Shown here: one piece after another, positions 19,808-29,607 of the stretch
Layout of the letters: each line of letters opens with the position of its first letter
Position numbering within the stretch: position 1 is the first letter of the stretch
DNA from: Candidatus Avoscillospira avicola
GTDB lineage: Bacteria; Bacillota; Clostridia; Oscillospirales; Oscillospiraceae
Assembly: GCA_018712245.1 (NCBI GenBank)
Contig: DVHE01000007.1
Span: 1 to 64,000 of the forward strand
Length of the DNA stretch: 64,000 bases
Reading direction: 5' to 3'
Notes under the pieces: model-generated
Database searches by the model: none
What the model saw: the letters and a program-made list of their open reading frames with translations, nothing else
What the model was told of the DNA's origin: nothing
Made by a program: the position numbers and the translations under genes

Positions 19808-19882
19808 GCCGGCGCAGACCGCCACTTTCCAGGGCTTGTTTCCCATCCCTGACCCCCTCAGGGGGATATCTCCATGATCTTT

Positions 19883-19922
19883 GCCCCGAAAACCCGGAAA
19901 CCCCGGTTTTCGGGGCTTTGTT
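19883..19922 (+). terminator. Rho-independent terminator
   Basis: GCCCCGAAAAC...GTTTTCGGGGC + TTTG. Confidence 0.8.
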
Positions 19923-20113
19923 CATTCTTACCAATTCGGAAAAGTTTAGCGAATCACGTTGACTTCCCTCAGAGAACTTGATAAAATAGGGCCAGTGAAA
20001 CGGAGTGTCCAGAGGCCCAAGGGGGCAGTCTGGCCATTCTCTATGCGGTAAACAGACCGCCCTGTTTCCCGCAGTGCAAAGCGCTACTATTATGAAAGTA
20101 GGAGGACACTACA

Positions 20114-22024
20114 TTGAAGGATTGGAAGGATTGGGATCGCCTAATCACAGTCGATCAGATGGAAGAAGCGACTGCCACCCTTTTGGAAACCGGCGCCAAG
20201 GTCGGCGCGGATTCCTGGCAGCAGCGCGTCAAGAACCAGACCCCCCACTGCGGCTTCGGCGAGGCAGGTACCTGCTGCCGGATCTGCTCCATGGGCCCCT
20301 GCCGCATCACCAAGAAGGCCCCTCGCGGCATCTGCGGCTGCGACGTCCATGGCATCGTCGCCCGGAACTACCTGCGGTTTACCGCCGGCGGCTCCGCCAC
20401 CCACTCGGATCACGGCCGTTCCATCGCCCATACCCTGTACCTGGCCAAAGAGGGCGGCTCCTATCAGGTCAAGGACCCCGAGAAGCTCAAGAGAATCGCC
20501 AAGGAGTGGGACATCGAGACCGAAGGCAAGGACATCTATGATCTGGCCCACGAGGTCGCGCTTACCGGCCTGATGGAGTACGGCAAGCCCTTCGGCACCC
20601 AGCGCTTCGCCAAGCGCGCCCCCGAACATACCCAGGAGCTGTGGGACAAGGCCGGCATCACCCCCCGCGCCATTGACCGCGAGGTCTCCCAGTCCATGCA
20701 TATGACCCATATGGGCTGCTCCTCCCTGCCTGAGGCCCTGATCCGGCAGTCTCTGCGCGCCGGCCTTTCCGACGGCTGGGGCGGCTCCATGATGGGTACC
20801 GAGCTCTCCGACGTCCTCTTCGGCACCCCCAAGCCTGTTGACACCGAGGCGAATATCGGCGTCATGGAGAAGGACATGGTCAACATCGTCGTCCACGGCC
20901 ACGACCCCTCCCTCTCTGAGATGGTCGTGTTCTATGCCCAGGACCCCGAAATGATCGCCCTGGCCAAGCGTTACGGCGCCAAGGGCATCAACGTCTGCGG
21001 CGTCTGCTGCACCGCCAACGAAGTGGCCATGCGTCACGGCATCCCCATGGCCGGTAACTTCCTGCAGCAGGAGAACGTGGTCCTCACCGGCGCCTGCGAG
21101 GCCATTGTCGTGGACGTCCAGTGTATCTTCCCCGCTCTGGGCCCCCTCTCCAAGTGCTTCCATACCAAGTTCGTCACCACCTCTCCCATCGCCCGGATGC
21201 CCGACTCCGAGTACATCGAGTTCCACGAGGAGACTGCGGCTGACAACGCCAAGGCCATCGTGAAGATGGCGGTGGAGAACTTCCAGAACCGCAACCAGGA
21301 TCTGGTCAACATTCCGCAGCTCAAGAGCAAGGCCCGCGTGGGCTACTCCGTCGAGGCCATCAAGAAGTGCCTGGACGGCGTCACCAACTCCCATGTGGAC
21401 GAGCTGGGCACACTGAAGCCTCTGGCCGACGTCGTCAAGGCCGGCGTCCTCCGCGGCGCTGTGGCCATGGTCGGTTGCAACAACCCCAAGGTCCGCCCCG
21501 ACACCGCGCACATTGAGCTGATGAAGAAGCTCCTCAAGAACGACATCATCGTCATCGTCTCCGGCTGCTCCGCCCAGGCTGCCGCTAAGGCCGGCCTCAT
21601 GGACCCCGAAGCCAAGGAGTTCTGCGGCGAGGGCCTGAAGCGTGTCTGCGAGCTGGTGGGCATTCCTCCTGTGCTGCACATGGGTTCCTGCGTGGATATC
21701 TCCCGTATGATGGTTCTGGCCTCCGACCTGGCCAAGGACTGGGGCTGCAACATCTCCCAGATCCCGCTGTGCGGCTGCGCGCCCGAGTGGATGAGCGAGA
21801 AGGCCGTCTCCATCGGCAACTACGTCGTTTCCACCGGTATCGACACGTTCCTCGGCGTTGATCCCTACTCCAAGGGTTCCGAGGAAGTCACCGAGCTGCT
21901 CCAGGGCGAAACCGGCATCAAGCAGTGGGTCGAGGCCAACTACACCGTGGAGCTGGACATCGAGAAGATGGGCGACATGATGATCGAGCGCATCGAGCAG
22001 AAGCGCGCCGCGCTGGGCATCTAA
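20114..22024 (+). CDS. cooS: Anaerobic Ni-type carbon monoxide dehydrogenase catalytic subunit (TTG start)
   Basis: CGFGEAGTCCRICSMGPCRI, GINVCGVCCTANEVAMRHG, full-length; RBS AGGAGG. Confidence 0.95.
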   Translation: MKDWKDWDRLITVDQMEEATATLLETGAKVGADSWQQRVKNQTPHCGFGEAGTCCRICSMGPCRITKKAPRGICGCDVHGIVARNYLRFTAGGSATHSDHGRSIAHTLYLAKEGGSYQVKDPEKLKRIAKEWDIETEGKDIYDLAHEVALTGLMEYGKPFGTQRFAKRAPEHTQELWDKAGITPRAIDREVSQSMHMTHMGCSSLPEALIRQSLRAGLSDGWGGSMMGTELSDVLFGTPKPVDTEANIGVMEKDMVNIVVHGHDPSLSEMVVFYAQDPEMIALAKRYGAKGINVCGVCCTANEVAMRHGIPMAGNFLQQENVVLTGACEAIVVDVQCIFPALGPLSKCFHTKFVTTSPIARMPDSEYIEFHEETAADNAKAIVKMAVENFQNRNQDLVNIPQLKSKARVGYSVEAIKKCLDGVTNSHVDELGTLKPLADVVKAGVLRGAVAMVGCNNPKVRPDTAHIELMKKLLKNDIIVIVSGCSAQAAAKAGLMDPEAKEFCGEGLKRVCELVGIPPVLHMGSCVDISRMMVLASDLAKDWGCNISQIPLCGCAPEWMSEKAVSIGNYVVSTGIDTFLGVDPYSKGSEEVTELLQGETGIKQWVEANYTVELDIEKMGDMMIERIEQKRAALGI

Positions 22025-22052
22025 ATCTGACAATATCCGAGGTCTTTGCAGT

Positions 22053-22820
22053 ATGAAAATCGCATTCACCGGCAAGGGCGGCGTGGGTAAAACCACCCTG
22101 GCCTCCACGCTGGCACGGCTCTACGCCGACGAGGGCCGCCCGGTCCTAGCCGCCGACGTGGATCCGGACGCCAACCTGGGGTTGGCGCTGGGCCTCTCTG
22201 AGGAGGAGGTCAACGCCATAGTGCCGGTCTCCAAAATGAAGGAGCTGGCCAAGGAGCGCACCGCCGCCAACGAAAGCAACACCTTTTATAAGCTCAACCC
22301 CCAGGTCTCCGACCTGCCGGACAAGCTGAGCAAGGATATCAACGGCGTCAAGCTCCTGGTGATGGGCACCGTGGATACCGGCGGCAGCGGCTGCGTCTGC
22401 CCCGAGCACGTGATGCTCAAGGCCATCTTATCTAGCCTGGTCTTCCGCAAGGATGATGTGGTCATCATGGACATGGAGGCCGGCCTGGAGCATCTGGGAC
22501 GCGGCACCGCCAGCATGATGGACCAGTTTATCGTGGTCATCGAGCCCGGCGCCCGGTCGGTCCAGACCTATGGCCGCATCAAGGAGCTGGCGAAGGACAT
22601 CGGCGTCACCAAGGTCCGGGTGGTGGCCAACAAGGTCCGCGACGAATCCGACGAGGAATTCGTCCGTACCCACATCCCCCCCGAGGACCTGCTCGGCATG
22701 ATCCACTACAACGCCGAGGTCATCGACGCTGACCGCAAAGGCCTCTCTCCCTATGATCTCAGCCCCAAGGCCGTGGAGGAAATCCGCGCCATCAAGGCTG
22801 TGATCGACTCGCAAGAATAA
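22053..22820 (+). CDS. cooC: CODH maturation / nickel-insertion ATPase
   Basis: MKIAFTGKGGVGKTTLASTLARLYADEG P-loop MinD/CooC type, adjacent to cooS. Confidence 0.92.
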   Translation: MKIAFTGKGGVGKTTLASTLARLYADEGRPVLAADVDPDANLGLALGLSEEEVNAIVPVSKMKELAKERTAANESNTFYKLNPQVSDLPDKLSKDINGVKLLVMGTVDTGGSGCVCPEHVMLKAILSSLVFRKDDVVIMDMEAGLEHLGRGTASMMDQFIVVIEPGARSVQTYGRIKELAKDIGVTKVRVVANKVRDESDEEFVRTHIPPEDLLGMIHYNAEVIDADRKGLSPYDLSPKAVEEIRAIKAVIDSQE

Positions 22821-22881
22821 CAAAGGCAACACCGCACAATTGTGTCTGCGGCCTTCACCCAATCTTTTGCCCCATCCGTAC

Positions 22882-22929
22882 AGTTTTAAAAGGGGGAAAT
22901 ACATACAGTATTCCCGCCCTTTTAAAACT
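22882..22929. repeat. Long inverted repeat between cooC and acsB
   Basis: AGTTTTAAAAGGGGGAAATAC...GTATTCCCGCCCTTTTAAAACT. Confidence 0.85.
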
Positions 22930-23013
22930 TTCGGCTGAGACAAAACCTTTGGCCGAACGCGCTTGCCAAATCATGCGCTGCCGCCTTGAAACTTCGAAAG
23001 GAATGAACATAGA

Positions 23014-25152
23014 ATGGCATTATTTGAACGCGTATTCCGCGGCTCCGACGAGATGTTCGCCAAGGCCGAGGCCGACGTCAACCAGCTTGTGGCCGAGCTG
23101 GGCGCCGACGCTCCCCTCGCCATGCCCAGCACCGCTTACTACCTGGCCTGTATCTATGCCTACATCGGCAAGAAAGTGACCACCGTCGGCGAACTCCAGG
23201 CCGCGCTCCAGGACGTCAAGGCCATGATGCTCCGCGAGCCCAGAACCAACTCCATTTTCTCCTCCGGCGTCGGCACCGCCATCGCCGCCGAGATGATCGA
23301 GGCCTGCAAGTATGCCCGCTCCGCCGCCCCCTATGAGGGCACCCACTACCACGGCCACTTTGTGGACGCCGAGGTCCGTGAGCTGGGCGTGCCCCTGGTC
23401 ACCGGCGATATCCCCGGCTTCGTCGTTATGATCGGCCCCGCCCCCTCCGCTGAAGAGGCTGTGGAGACCATCAAGGGCTATCAGTCCCGCGGTATTTTCG
23501 TCTTCCTGATCGGCGGCATCATCGAGCAGGCCGTGGAGAAGGGCGTGTCCATGGGCTTCCCGGTCCGTGTGGTCCCCGTGGGCGAGGACATCTGGGCCGT
23601 CGGCCATGTCATCAGCCTGGTCGTCCGTGCCGCCATGATCTTCGGCAACATCCAGCCCGGCGATTGGGACGGCTTCCATAAGTACACCTTCGACCGCATC
23701 AACGCCTTCGTCAACGCCTACAAGCCCGTCAACGACATCACCGTGGCCTGCGGCGCCGGCGCCATCAAGATGGGCTTCCCTGTCATCACCAACGACCACG
23801 ACGATATGTGGGCCGTGCCGAAGAGCCTGATCATCTACGACAATACCCAGGACTGGATCGACACCTCCCTGGAGGCCCGCGGCATCAAGCTGAAGATCAC
23901 CAAGATCGACATCCCCGTGGCTTACTCTTCCGCCTTTGAGGGCGAGATCATCCGCCGCGGCGATATGCAGATCGAAATCGACGGATCCCGGAAGGACTGC
24001 TTCGAGCTGGTCCGCACCAAGGACGCCTCCGAGATCGAGGACCACAAGATCGAAGTGGTCGGCCCCGAGATGGACGAGTTCGAGGTCGGCGCCAAGATCT
24101 CCCTGTCCTACACTGTCGAGGTTGCCGGCAAGACCATGCAGCCCGACTTCGAGCCCGTGTTTGAGCGGAAGATCCACCAGTTCCTCAACTGCGTTGAGGG
24201 CCTGATGCACACCGGCCAGCGCGATATGATCCGCATCCGTGTCTCCAAGGCTGACTTTGAGGCCGGCTTCCGGTTCAAGCACATCGGCGAAGTCCTCTAC
24301 GCCAAGATCAAGTCCGAGTTTGATACCGTCGTGGACAAGTGCCAGGTGCGCATTGTGGTTGGCGACGAGGCCAATGCCGAGCTGCGCAAGGAGGCCAACG
24401 AGGTCTTCAATGCCCGTGACGAGCGCCTGAAGACCATGACCGATGAGTCCGTGCCGGTGTTCTACTCCTGCATCATGTGCCAGGCTTTCTCCCCCAGCCA
24501 CGTCTGCATCGTCACCCCCGAGCGTCTGGGCCTCTGCGGCGCCGTCAGCTGGCTGGACGCCAAGGCGACCAATGAGCTGGATCCCCAGGGCCCCTGCCAG
24601 GTCGTCACCAAGGAGCGCTGCATCGACGAGCGCACCGGCCGCTACGAGGACGTGGACGAGGCCGTCGCTGAGTACTCTCACGGCGCGCTGGAGCACGTCA
24701 CCCTGTACTCCCTGCTGGAGGACCCCATGACCTCCTGCGGCTGCTTCGAGTGCATCTGCGGCATCGAGCCCTGCTCCATGGGCGTGGTCATCACCTGCCG
24801 TGAGTACGCCGGCATGACGCCCCTGGGCATGACCTTCTCCGAAATGGCCTCCATGACCGGCGGCGGCGTGCAGACTCCCGGCTTTATGGGCCACGGCAAG
24901 CACTACATCGCCTCCAAGAAGTTCCTCAAGGCTGAGGGCGGCGTCGTCCGTCTGGTGTGGCTGCCCAAGGATCTGAAGGATCAGATCCGCGACAAGCTCA
25001 ATGAGACCGCCAAGGAACTCTTTGACATCGACAACTTTGCCGACATGGTGGCAGACGAGACCAGCTGCCCCAACGGCGACCCCGAAGAGCTGATGACCTT
25101 CCTCTCCGAGGTGGGCCACCCGGTTCTGGGCCTGGAGCCTCTGGATATGTAA
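23014..25152 (+). CDS. acsB: Acetyl-CoA synthase (CODH/ACS alpha subunit)
   Basis: A-cluster region CIMCQAFSPSHVCIVTPERLGLCGAVSWLDAKA ... CGCFECICG. Confidence 0.95.
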   Translation: MALFERVFRGSDEMFAKAEADVNQLVAELGADAPLAMPSTAYYLACIYAYIGKKVTTVGELQAALQDVKAMMLREPRTNSIFSSGVGTAIAAEMIEACKYARSAAPYEGTHYHGHFVDAEVRELGVPLVTGDIPGFVVMIGPAPSAEEAVETIKGYQSRGIFVFLIGGIIEQAVEKGVSMGFPVRVVPVGEDIWAVGHVISLVVRAAMIFGNIQPGDWDGFHKYTFDRINAFVNAYKPVNDITVACGAGAIKMGFPVITNDHDDMWAVPKSLIIYDNTQDWIDTSLEARGIKLKITKIDIPVAYSSAFEGEIIRRGDMQIEIDGSRKDCFELVRTKDASEIEDHKIEVVGPEMDEFEVGAKISLSYTVEVAGKTMQPDFEPVFERKIHQFLNCVEGLMHTGQRDMIRIRVSKADFEAGFRFKHIGEVLYAKIKSEFDTVVDKCQVRIVVGDEANAELRKEANEVFNARDERLKTMTDESVPVFYSCIMCQAFSPSHVCIVTPERLGLCGAVSWLDAKATNELDPQGPCQVVTKERCIDERTGRYEDVDEAVAEYSHGALEHVTLYSLLEDPMTSCGCFECICGIEPCSMGVVITCREYAGMTPLGMTFSEMASMTGGGVQTPGFMGHGKHYIASKKFLKAEGGVVRLVWLPKDLKDQIRDKLNETAKELFDIDNFADMVADETSCPNGDPEELMTFLSEVGHPVLGLEPLDM

Positions 25153-25211
25153 TGTCCCTGCTGCCGGTGCGGCGCGGGCCGTGAGCCCGCGGCTGCCGGC
25201 GAAAGGGCGCC

Positions 25212-25260
25212 AATCCCCCTTTGCGTAGGACGGACACCTATGCAAGGGGGGATTGTTTCT
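25212..25260 (+). terminator. Rho-independent terminator after acsB
   Basis: AATCCCCCTTTGCGTAGG...CCTATGCAAGGGGGGATT + GTTTCT. Confidence 0.8.
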
Positions 25261-25470
25261 ATGCTTGGCATATGCCGAGGCGGGGGAGCGGCGTCCGGAC
25301 TGCCGACCCGGATGGGAGAATTTACAGCGAGCAGGAATTTTAGTTGACGCAGACCAGGTTGTATTGTAAGATAATAATGAGAAACTACAGCTCTTTTTAT
25401 ACTGATTCTCTTTTAAAATGTTTCATCAACTCGGATAAAAGATTTTAATGAGAGAATCACATGAGACGGG

Positions 25471-25560
25471 AACCTGTGATTTTCGACCGCGAAAATCACA
25501 GGTTTGGCAGCGCCGCAAGGCGATGCCTTTTTGATTAAAATCAAAGATTTTAATCAAAAA
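25471..25560 (+). other. Three consecutive hairpins directly upstream of the LysRS gene
   Basis: 15-bp perfect stem/4-nt loop; 4+4 bp stem with GCAA loop; 15-bp perfect stem/3-nt loop. Confidence 0.85.
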
Positions 25561-25591
25561 ATAGTATTAGTATTTTTTGAGGTGATAAGCA

Positions 25592-27616
25592 ATGCATTGG
25601 TCGGAAAAAATCGCGCAGGAGATTATCCGGCGCCGTCCTGAGAAAGAGGAGTACGTCTGTGCCGCGGGCATCAGTCCTTCCGGCACTGTCCACATTGGAA
25701 ACTTCCGGGATGTGGCCACCAGCTACTTTGTGGTAAAGGCCCTGCGGAAGATGGGCAAGAAGGCCCGCCTGCTCTTCAGCTGGGACGAATATGACCGGCT
25801 TCGGAAGATCCCTGTGGATGTGGCCAAAGTGGACGGTGATATGGAGCAGTATATCGGCCGGCCCTATGTGGATGTTCCCAACCCATTTGAGGACCGGGAG
25901 CAGTTTCCCAACTACGCCGCCCATTTTGAGCATATCTTTGAAACGTCCATGGAGCGCTTCGGCATTGAGATGGACTACCGCCGCCAGGGTGAAATGAACC
26001 GCTCCGGCAAGTATGTAGACCTGGTTCTTCGTGCGCTCTCCAAGCGCGGCGAGATCTTCGACATTCTCGACAGCTTCCGCACCCAGGAGGCCCAGCCCGG
26101 CGAGCGGGAGGCGTATTATCCCGTTTCCATCTACTGCCCCTGCTGCCGGAAGGACACCACCACCATTGTCTCCTACGACGACGAGACCCATGTCGCCCGC
26201 TACCGCTGCGCCTGCGGCCACGAAGGCAACTTTGACTTCACCAAGGACTTCCACTGCAAGCTGGCCTGGAAGGTAGACTGGCCCATGCGCTGGCTCTATG
26301 AGGGCGTGGACTTTGAACCCGGCGGCAAGGACCATGCTTCTCCCACCGGCAGCTACCAGACCTCCCGCGTCATCTCCGAGAAGATCTTCGGCTATGAGGC
26401 CCCGCTGTTCCAGGGCTATGAGTTCATCGGCATTCGGGGCTCCACGGGTAAGATGTCCGGCTCCTCCGGCCTCAACCTCTCGCCCGACGCGCTGCTGAAA
26501 ATTTACCAGCCGGAGGTAATTCTCTGGCTCTACTCCAAGACGGAGCCTACCCGGGCCTTCGACTTCTGCTTCGACGAGGGCATTCTCAAGCAGTACTTTG
26601 AATTTGACCGGATGCTGGAATCCTGCCGCAGCGGCAAGGCCGATGAATTGACCCAGGCTATCATGTATAACTGCACCGTGGCTGGCCGGGAAATTCACAC
26701 GGTGCCCATGAGCCTGCTGGTGCAGATGGGGTCTGTGGTGGACTTCAACGTGCCCATGCTGGAGACGGTCTTTGAGAAGATTGGCACGCCTTATAAGGAA
26801 GCGGACTTTGCCGACCGGCTGGAGCGGGCCAAATACTGGCTGGAGCAGTGCGCCCCGGATCAGGTTAACCGCCTGCGGACCACCCGCAACTGGGAGGTCT
26901 ATGAGGCCCTGGACGCGCAGGGAAAACAGGAGGTTGCGGACCTCTTTGCCTACCTATCCGCCGACGGCTACAGCCTGGACGAACTCAACACCGCCATCTA
27001 TGCCATTCCTGCCAAGGTGCGGGGCCTGGAACCCGGCACTAAGGAGCTGAAGGCGGCCCAGAGCGTATTTTTCCAGAATGTCTATCAGCTGCTGATCGGC
27101 AAGACCAAGGGCCCCCGGCTTTATCTGTTCCTCTACGCCATTGATAAGGCGCGGTATTTGAAGCTCCTGGACTTCTCCACGCCCAAGACCGAGGAGGAAG
27201 CCGCGCCCCCGGCGGCGGAGGAGGCACCCGCGGTGGAGGAGGCCCCAGCCCGGGTTTACGGCGACCCCGACCCGGTGGAGCCCATCAAGCCCGAGATCGA
27301 CATCGATCACTTCCTCACCATGGATTTGCGGGTCTGCAAGATCCTCAAGTGCCAGGAAATCCGCAAGAGCCACAGCAACTACAAGATCACGCTGGACGAC
27401 GGGCTTGGCGAGCGGGTGATCGTCTCTTCCATCAAGCACGACTATACGCCGGAGCAGCTCATCGGGCGCAAGATCATTGTGGTTGCCAATTTGAAGCCCA
27501 CCCGCTTCACCGGCGTCACCTCCAATGGGATGCTTTTGGCTGGTACCAACAATGCCTGCGGCTGTCAGGTAATCTTTGTGGACGATTCCATTCCCTGCGG
27601 AACCCAGATCAAATAA
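25592..27616 (+). CDS. lysK: Class I lysyl-tRNA synthetase with C-terminal EMAP/Trbp111-like tRNA-binding domain
   Basis: GISPSGTVHIGNFRDVATSYFVVKALRKMGKKARLLFSWDEYDRLRKIPVDV, GKMSGSSG; C-term IDHFLTMDLRVCKILKCQEI...RKIIVVANLKPTRFTGVTSNGMLLA. Confidence 0.88.
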   Translation: MHWSEKIAQEIIRRRPEKEEYVCAAGISPSGTVHIGNFRDVATSYFVVKALRKMGKKARLLFSWDEYDRLRKIPVDVAKVDGDMEQYIGRPYVDVPNPFEDREQFPNYAAHFEHIFETSMERFGIEMDYRRQGEMNRSGKYVDLVLRALSKRGEIFDILDSFRTQEAQPGEREAYYPVSIYCPCCRKDTTTIVSYDDETHVARYRCACGHEGNFDFTKDFHCKLAWKVDWPMRWLYEGVDFEPGGKDHASPTGSYQTSRVISEKIFGYEAPLFQGYEFIGIRGSTGKMSGSSGLNLSPDALLKIYQPEVILWLYSKTEPTRAFDFCFDEGILKQYFEFDRMLESCRSGKADELTQAIMYNCTVAGREIHTVPMSLLVQMGSVVDFNVPMLETVFEKIGTPYKEADFADRLERAKYWLEQCAPDQVNRLRTTRNWEVYEALDAQGKQEVADLFAYLSADGYSLDELNTAIYAIPAKVRGLEPGTKELKAAQSVFFQNVYQLLIGKTKGPRLYLFLYAIDKARYLKLLDFSTPKTEEEAAPPAAEEAPAVEEAPARVYGDPDPVEPIKPEIDIDHFLTMDLRVCKILKCQEIRKSHSNYKITLDDGLGERVIVSSIKHDYTPEQLIGRKIIVVANLKPTRFTGVTSNGMLLAGTNNACGCQVIFVDDSIPCGTQIK

Positions 27617-27648
27617 GCTCCCATTGGACAAATAAGGAGGTAGCGTTT

Positions 27649-29607
27649 ATGAGTGTCACGGAAGCAACCGACCAATATAAGCGTGCCCTGAAGCAGGGAC
27701 AGAAGGACTACCGAGCCGACGTGCTTCGGGGCCGGTATCCTTATCCCCAGGTCCTGGACGAGATTTTGGTAGAGACCATGTGTGCCGGCCGGGTAGATCT
27801 GGGACTCATTGAAATCCCCACCGATCAGATCGTGGGAACCAAGAGCGCCGGACGAAAATCCGCCTTTGCTTCCAGCTTTATGCCGCTGCTGTCACTGGAC
27901 ACGGAGTTTGCCGTAAAATGGGTCAGGTTATGCGAGGCGCATCTGGGAAGCGAGGGGATTCGCGATCCCATCAAGTGCTACGAATATATGGGGCGCTTTT
28001 ATGTGGAGGAGGGCAACAAGCGTGTCAGCGTTCTCAAAAGCTATGGCGCGCCCACGATACCAGGCTTTGTTACGCGCATGATCCCGGTGGAGACCCAGGA
28101 CCTGGCGGTACAGCAGTACTATGAGTTTATGCGTTTCTACCGCCTGGCTGGGATCTACCAAGTACAGTTTAACCGCCTGGGCGGTTATGCCAAGCTGCAG
28201 GCGGCGCTGGGGTTTGAGGCGGGCCATATCTGGACCAAAGAGGAGCGAAAGGCGTTTCTCTCCAGCTTTGCCCGCTTCCGGGACGCCTTTGAAAAGCAGG
28301 GCGGGAAAGAGCTGGGGATTACCACTGCCAGCGCGCTTTTGATGTGGCTGGGGGTAAATGAATTCCAGGATCTCCGGGAGATGACGGCTTCCGAGCTGAC
28401 CAAGAGCATCACCGCCATCTGGCCGGACCTGAAACTGACTGCCGCTGGCAGCCCGGCCACAATCAGCACGGTGCCGCCGGAGGGCGAGAAGGGCGGTATC
28501 CTGGCCAAGGTGTTTGACAGCAAGCCAACGCACCTGAAAGTGGCTTTTGTCCATACTTCCAACCCCAAGGAGAGCGTCTGGACCCGGGCGCACGACGCGG
28601 GACGGCAGTATTTGGAGGAGGCGATGGGAGAACGGATTACCGTGCGCAGCTATGAGGACGTCCGCTCTGCCCAGGAGGCCGATAGAGTCATGGAGCAGGC
28701 TGTAACGGATGGCGCGCAGGTGATTTTTGCCACTGCGCCGCCGCTGATCGGCGCCTGCCGCAAGGTGGTGGCGCGGCATCCCCATGTGAAGGTGCTGGTC
28801 TGCTCGCTGGATATGTCTTATGCGGGCCTTCGCACCTACTACAGCCGCATCTATGAGAGCAAATTCATCACCGGCGCCATCGCCGGCGCCATGGCCCGAG
28901 AGGATACCATCGGCTATATCGCCAATTACCCCATTTTCGGCGTGCCGGCGGGGATCAATGCCTTTGCCCTGGGCGCCCAGATGGTCAATCCCAATGCAAA
29001 GATTTTGCTCCACTGGTCCTGCACAGCGGGAGACCCGGGAGACCTCTTCGAAAAGCGGGGCGTCACGGTGATCTCCAACCGGGAGAGCCCATCGCCGGAG
29101 CAGGCCGCCGCCGGTTGGGGCTGGGGGCTGAGCCTCTTTACCCCGGAGCGGCAGGAGATTCCCCTGGCGGCGCCTTGCTGGAATTGGGGTACCTTCTATG
29201 AAAAGGTCATCCGCGGGATTTTCCAGGGCACCTGGGACAGCGTCAAGGAGAGCGGCACGGCCATTAACTATTGGTGGGGCTTGAGCAGCGGCGTTATCGA
29301 CGTGCAGCTGGGCCAGGACCTGCCCGAAGGCGTGGCGCGTATGGCGCGGCTTCTCAAGCAGGCCATCGCCTCCGGCGCACTGGACCCCTTTGCCTGCAAA
29401 ATCTTTGACCAGGATGGGCACATGCGCTGTGACGGCAAAGCGCCGCTGACGCCGGAGGAGATCGTGAAGATGGACTGGCTCTGCCAGGGGGTAGAAGGCA
29501 GCATCCCGGGATTTGAAGAGCTTTTGCCGATGTCCCGGAGCATGGTGCGGCTGCTGGGGCTCTATCGGGACTCCATTCCGCCGGAGACCGAGGGGGCCTT
29601 GCTGTGA
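27649..29607 (+). CDS. BMP/PnrA-like ligand-binding domain protein without signal peptide, with N-terminal ParB/sulfiredoxin-like segment
   Basis: N-term IRDPIKCYEYMGRFYVEEGNKRVSVLKSYGAPTIPGFVTRMIP; C-term HLKVAFVHTSNPKESVWTRAHDAGRQYLEE... GYIANYPIFGVPAGINAFALGAQMVNP. Confidence 0.75.
   Translation: MSVTEATDQYKRALKQGQKDYRADVLRGRYPYPQVLDEILVETMCAGRVDLGLIEIPTDQIVGTKSAGRKSAFASSFMPLLSLDTEFAVKWVRLCEAHLGSEGIRDPIKCYEYMGRFYVEEGNKRVSVLKSYGAPTIPGFVTRMIPVETQDLAVQQYYEFMRFYRLAGIYQVQFNRLGGYAKLQAALGFEAGHIWTKEERKAFLSSFARFRDAFEKQGGKELGITTASALLMWLGVNEFQDLREMTASELTKSITAIWPDLKLTAAGSPATISTVPPEGEKGGILAKVFDSKPTHLKVAFVHTSNPKESVWTRAHDAGRQYLEEAMGERITVRSYEDVRSAQEADRVMEQAVTDGAQVIFATAPPLIGACRKVVARHPHVKVLVCSLDMSYAGLRTYYSRIYESKFITGAIAGAMAREDTIGYIANYPIFGVPAGINAFALGAQMVNPNAKILLHWSCTAGDPGDLFEKRGVTVISNRESPSPEQAAAGWGWGLSLFTPERQEIPLAAPCWNWGTFYEKVIRGIFQGTWDSVKESGTAINYWWGLSSGVIDVQLGQDLPEGVARMARLLKQAIASGALDPFACKIFDQDGHMRCDGKAPLTPEEIVKMDWLCQGVEGSIPGFEELLPMSRSMVRLLGLYRDSIPPETEGALL

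Noticed and set aside
20009-20070. Small hairpins (CCAGAgGCCC...GGGCagTCTGG, GCGGT...ACCGC) in the cooS leader
   Set aside because: Short, interrupted stems not clearly above background for GC-rich DNA; insufficient to call a riboregulator.
25300-25590. T-box riboswitch upstream of the LysRS gene
   Set aside because: No T-box consensus (GGTGG-ACCGCG) or Stem I/AG-bulge features recognised; only the three hairpins described.
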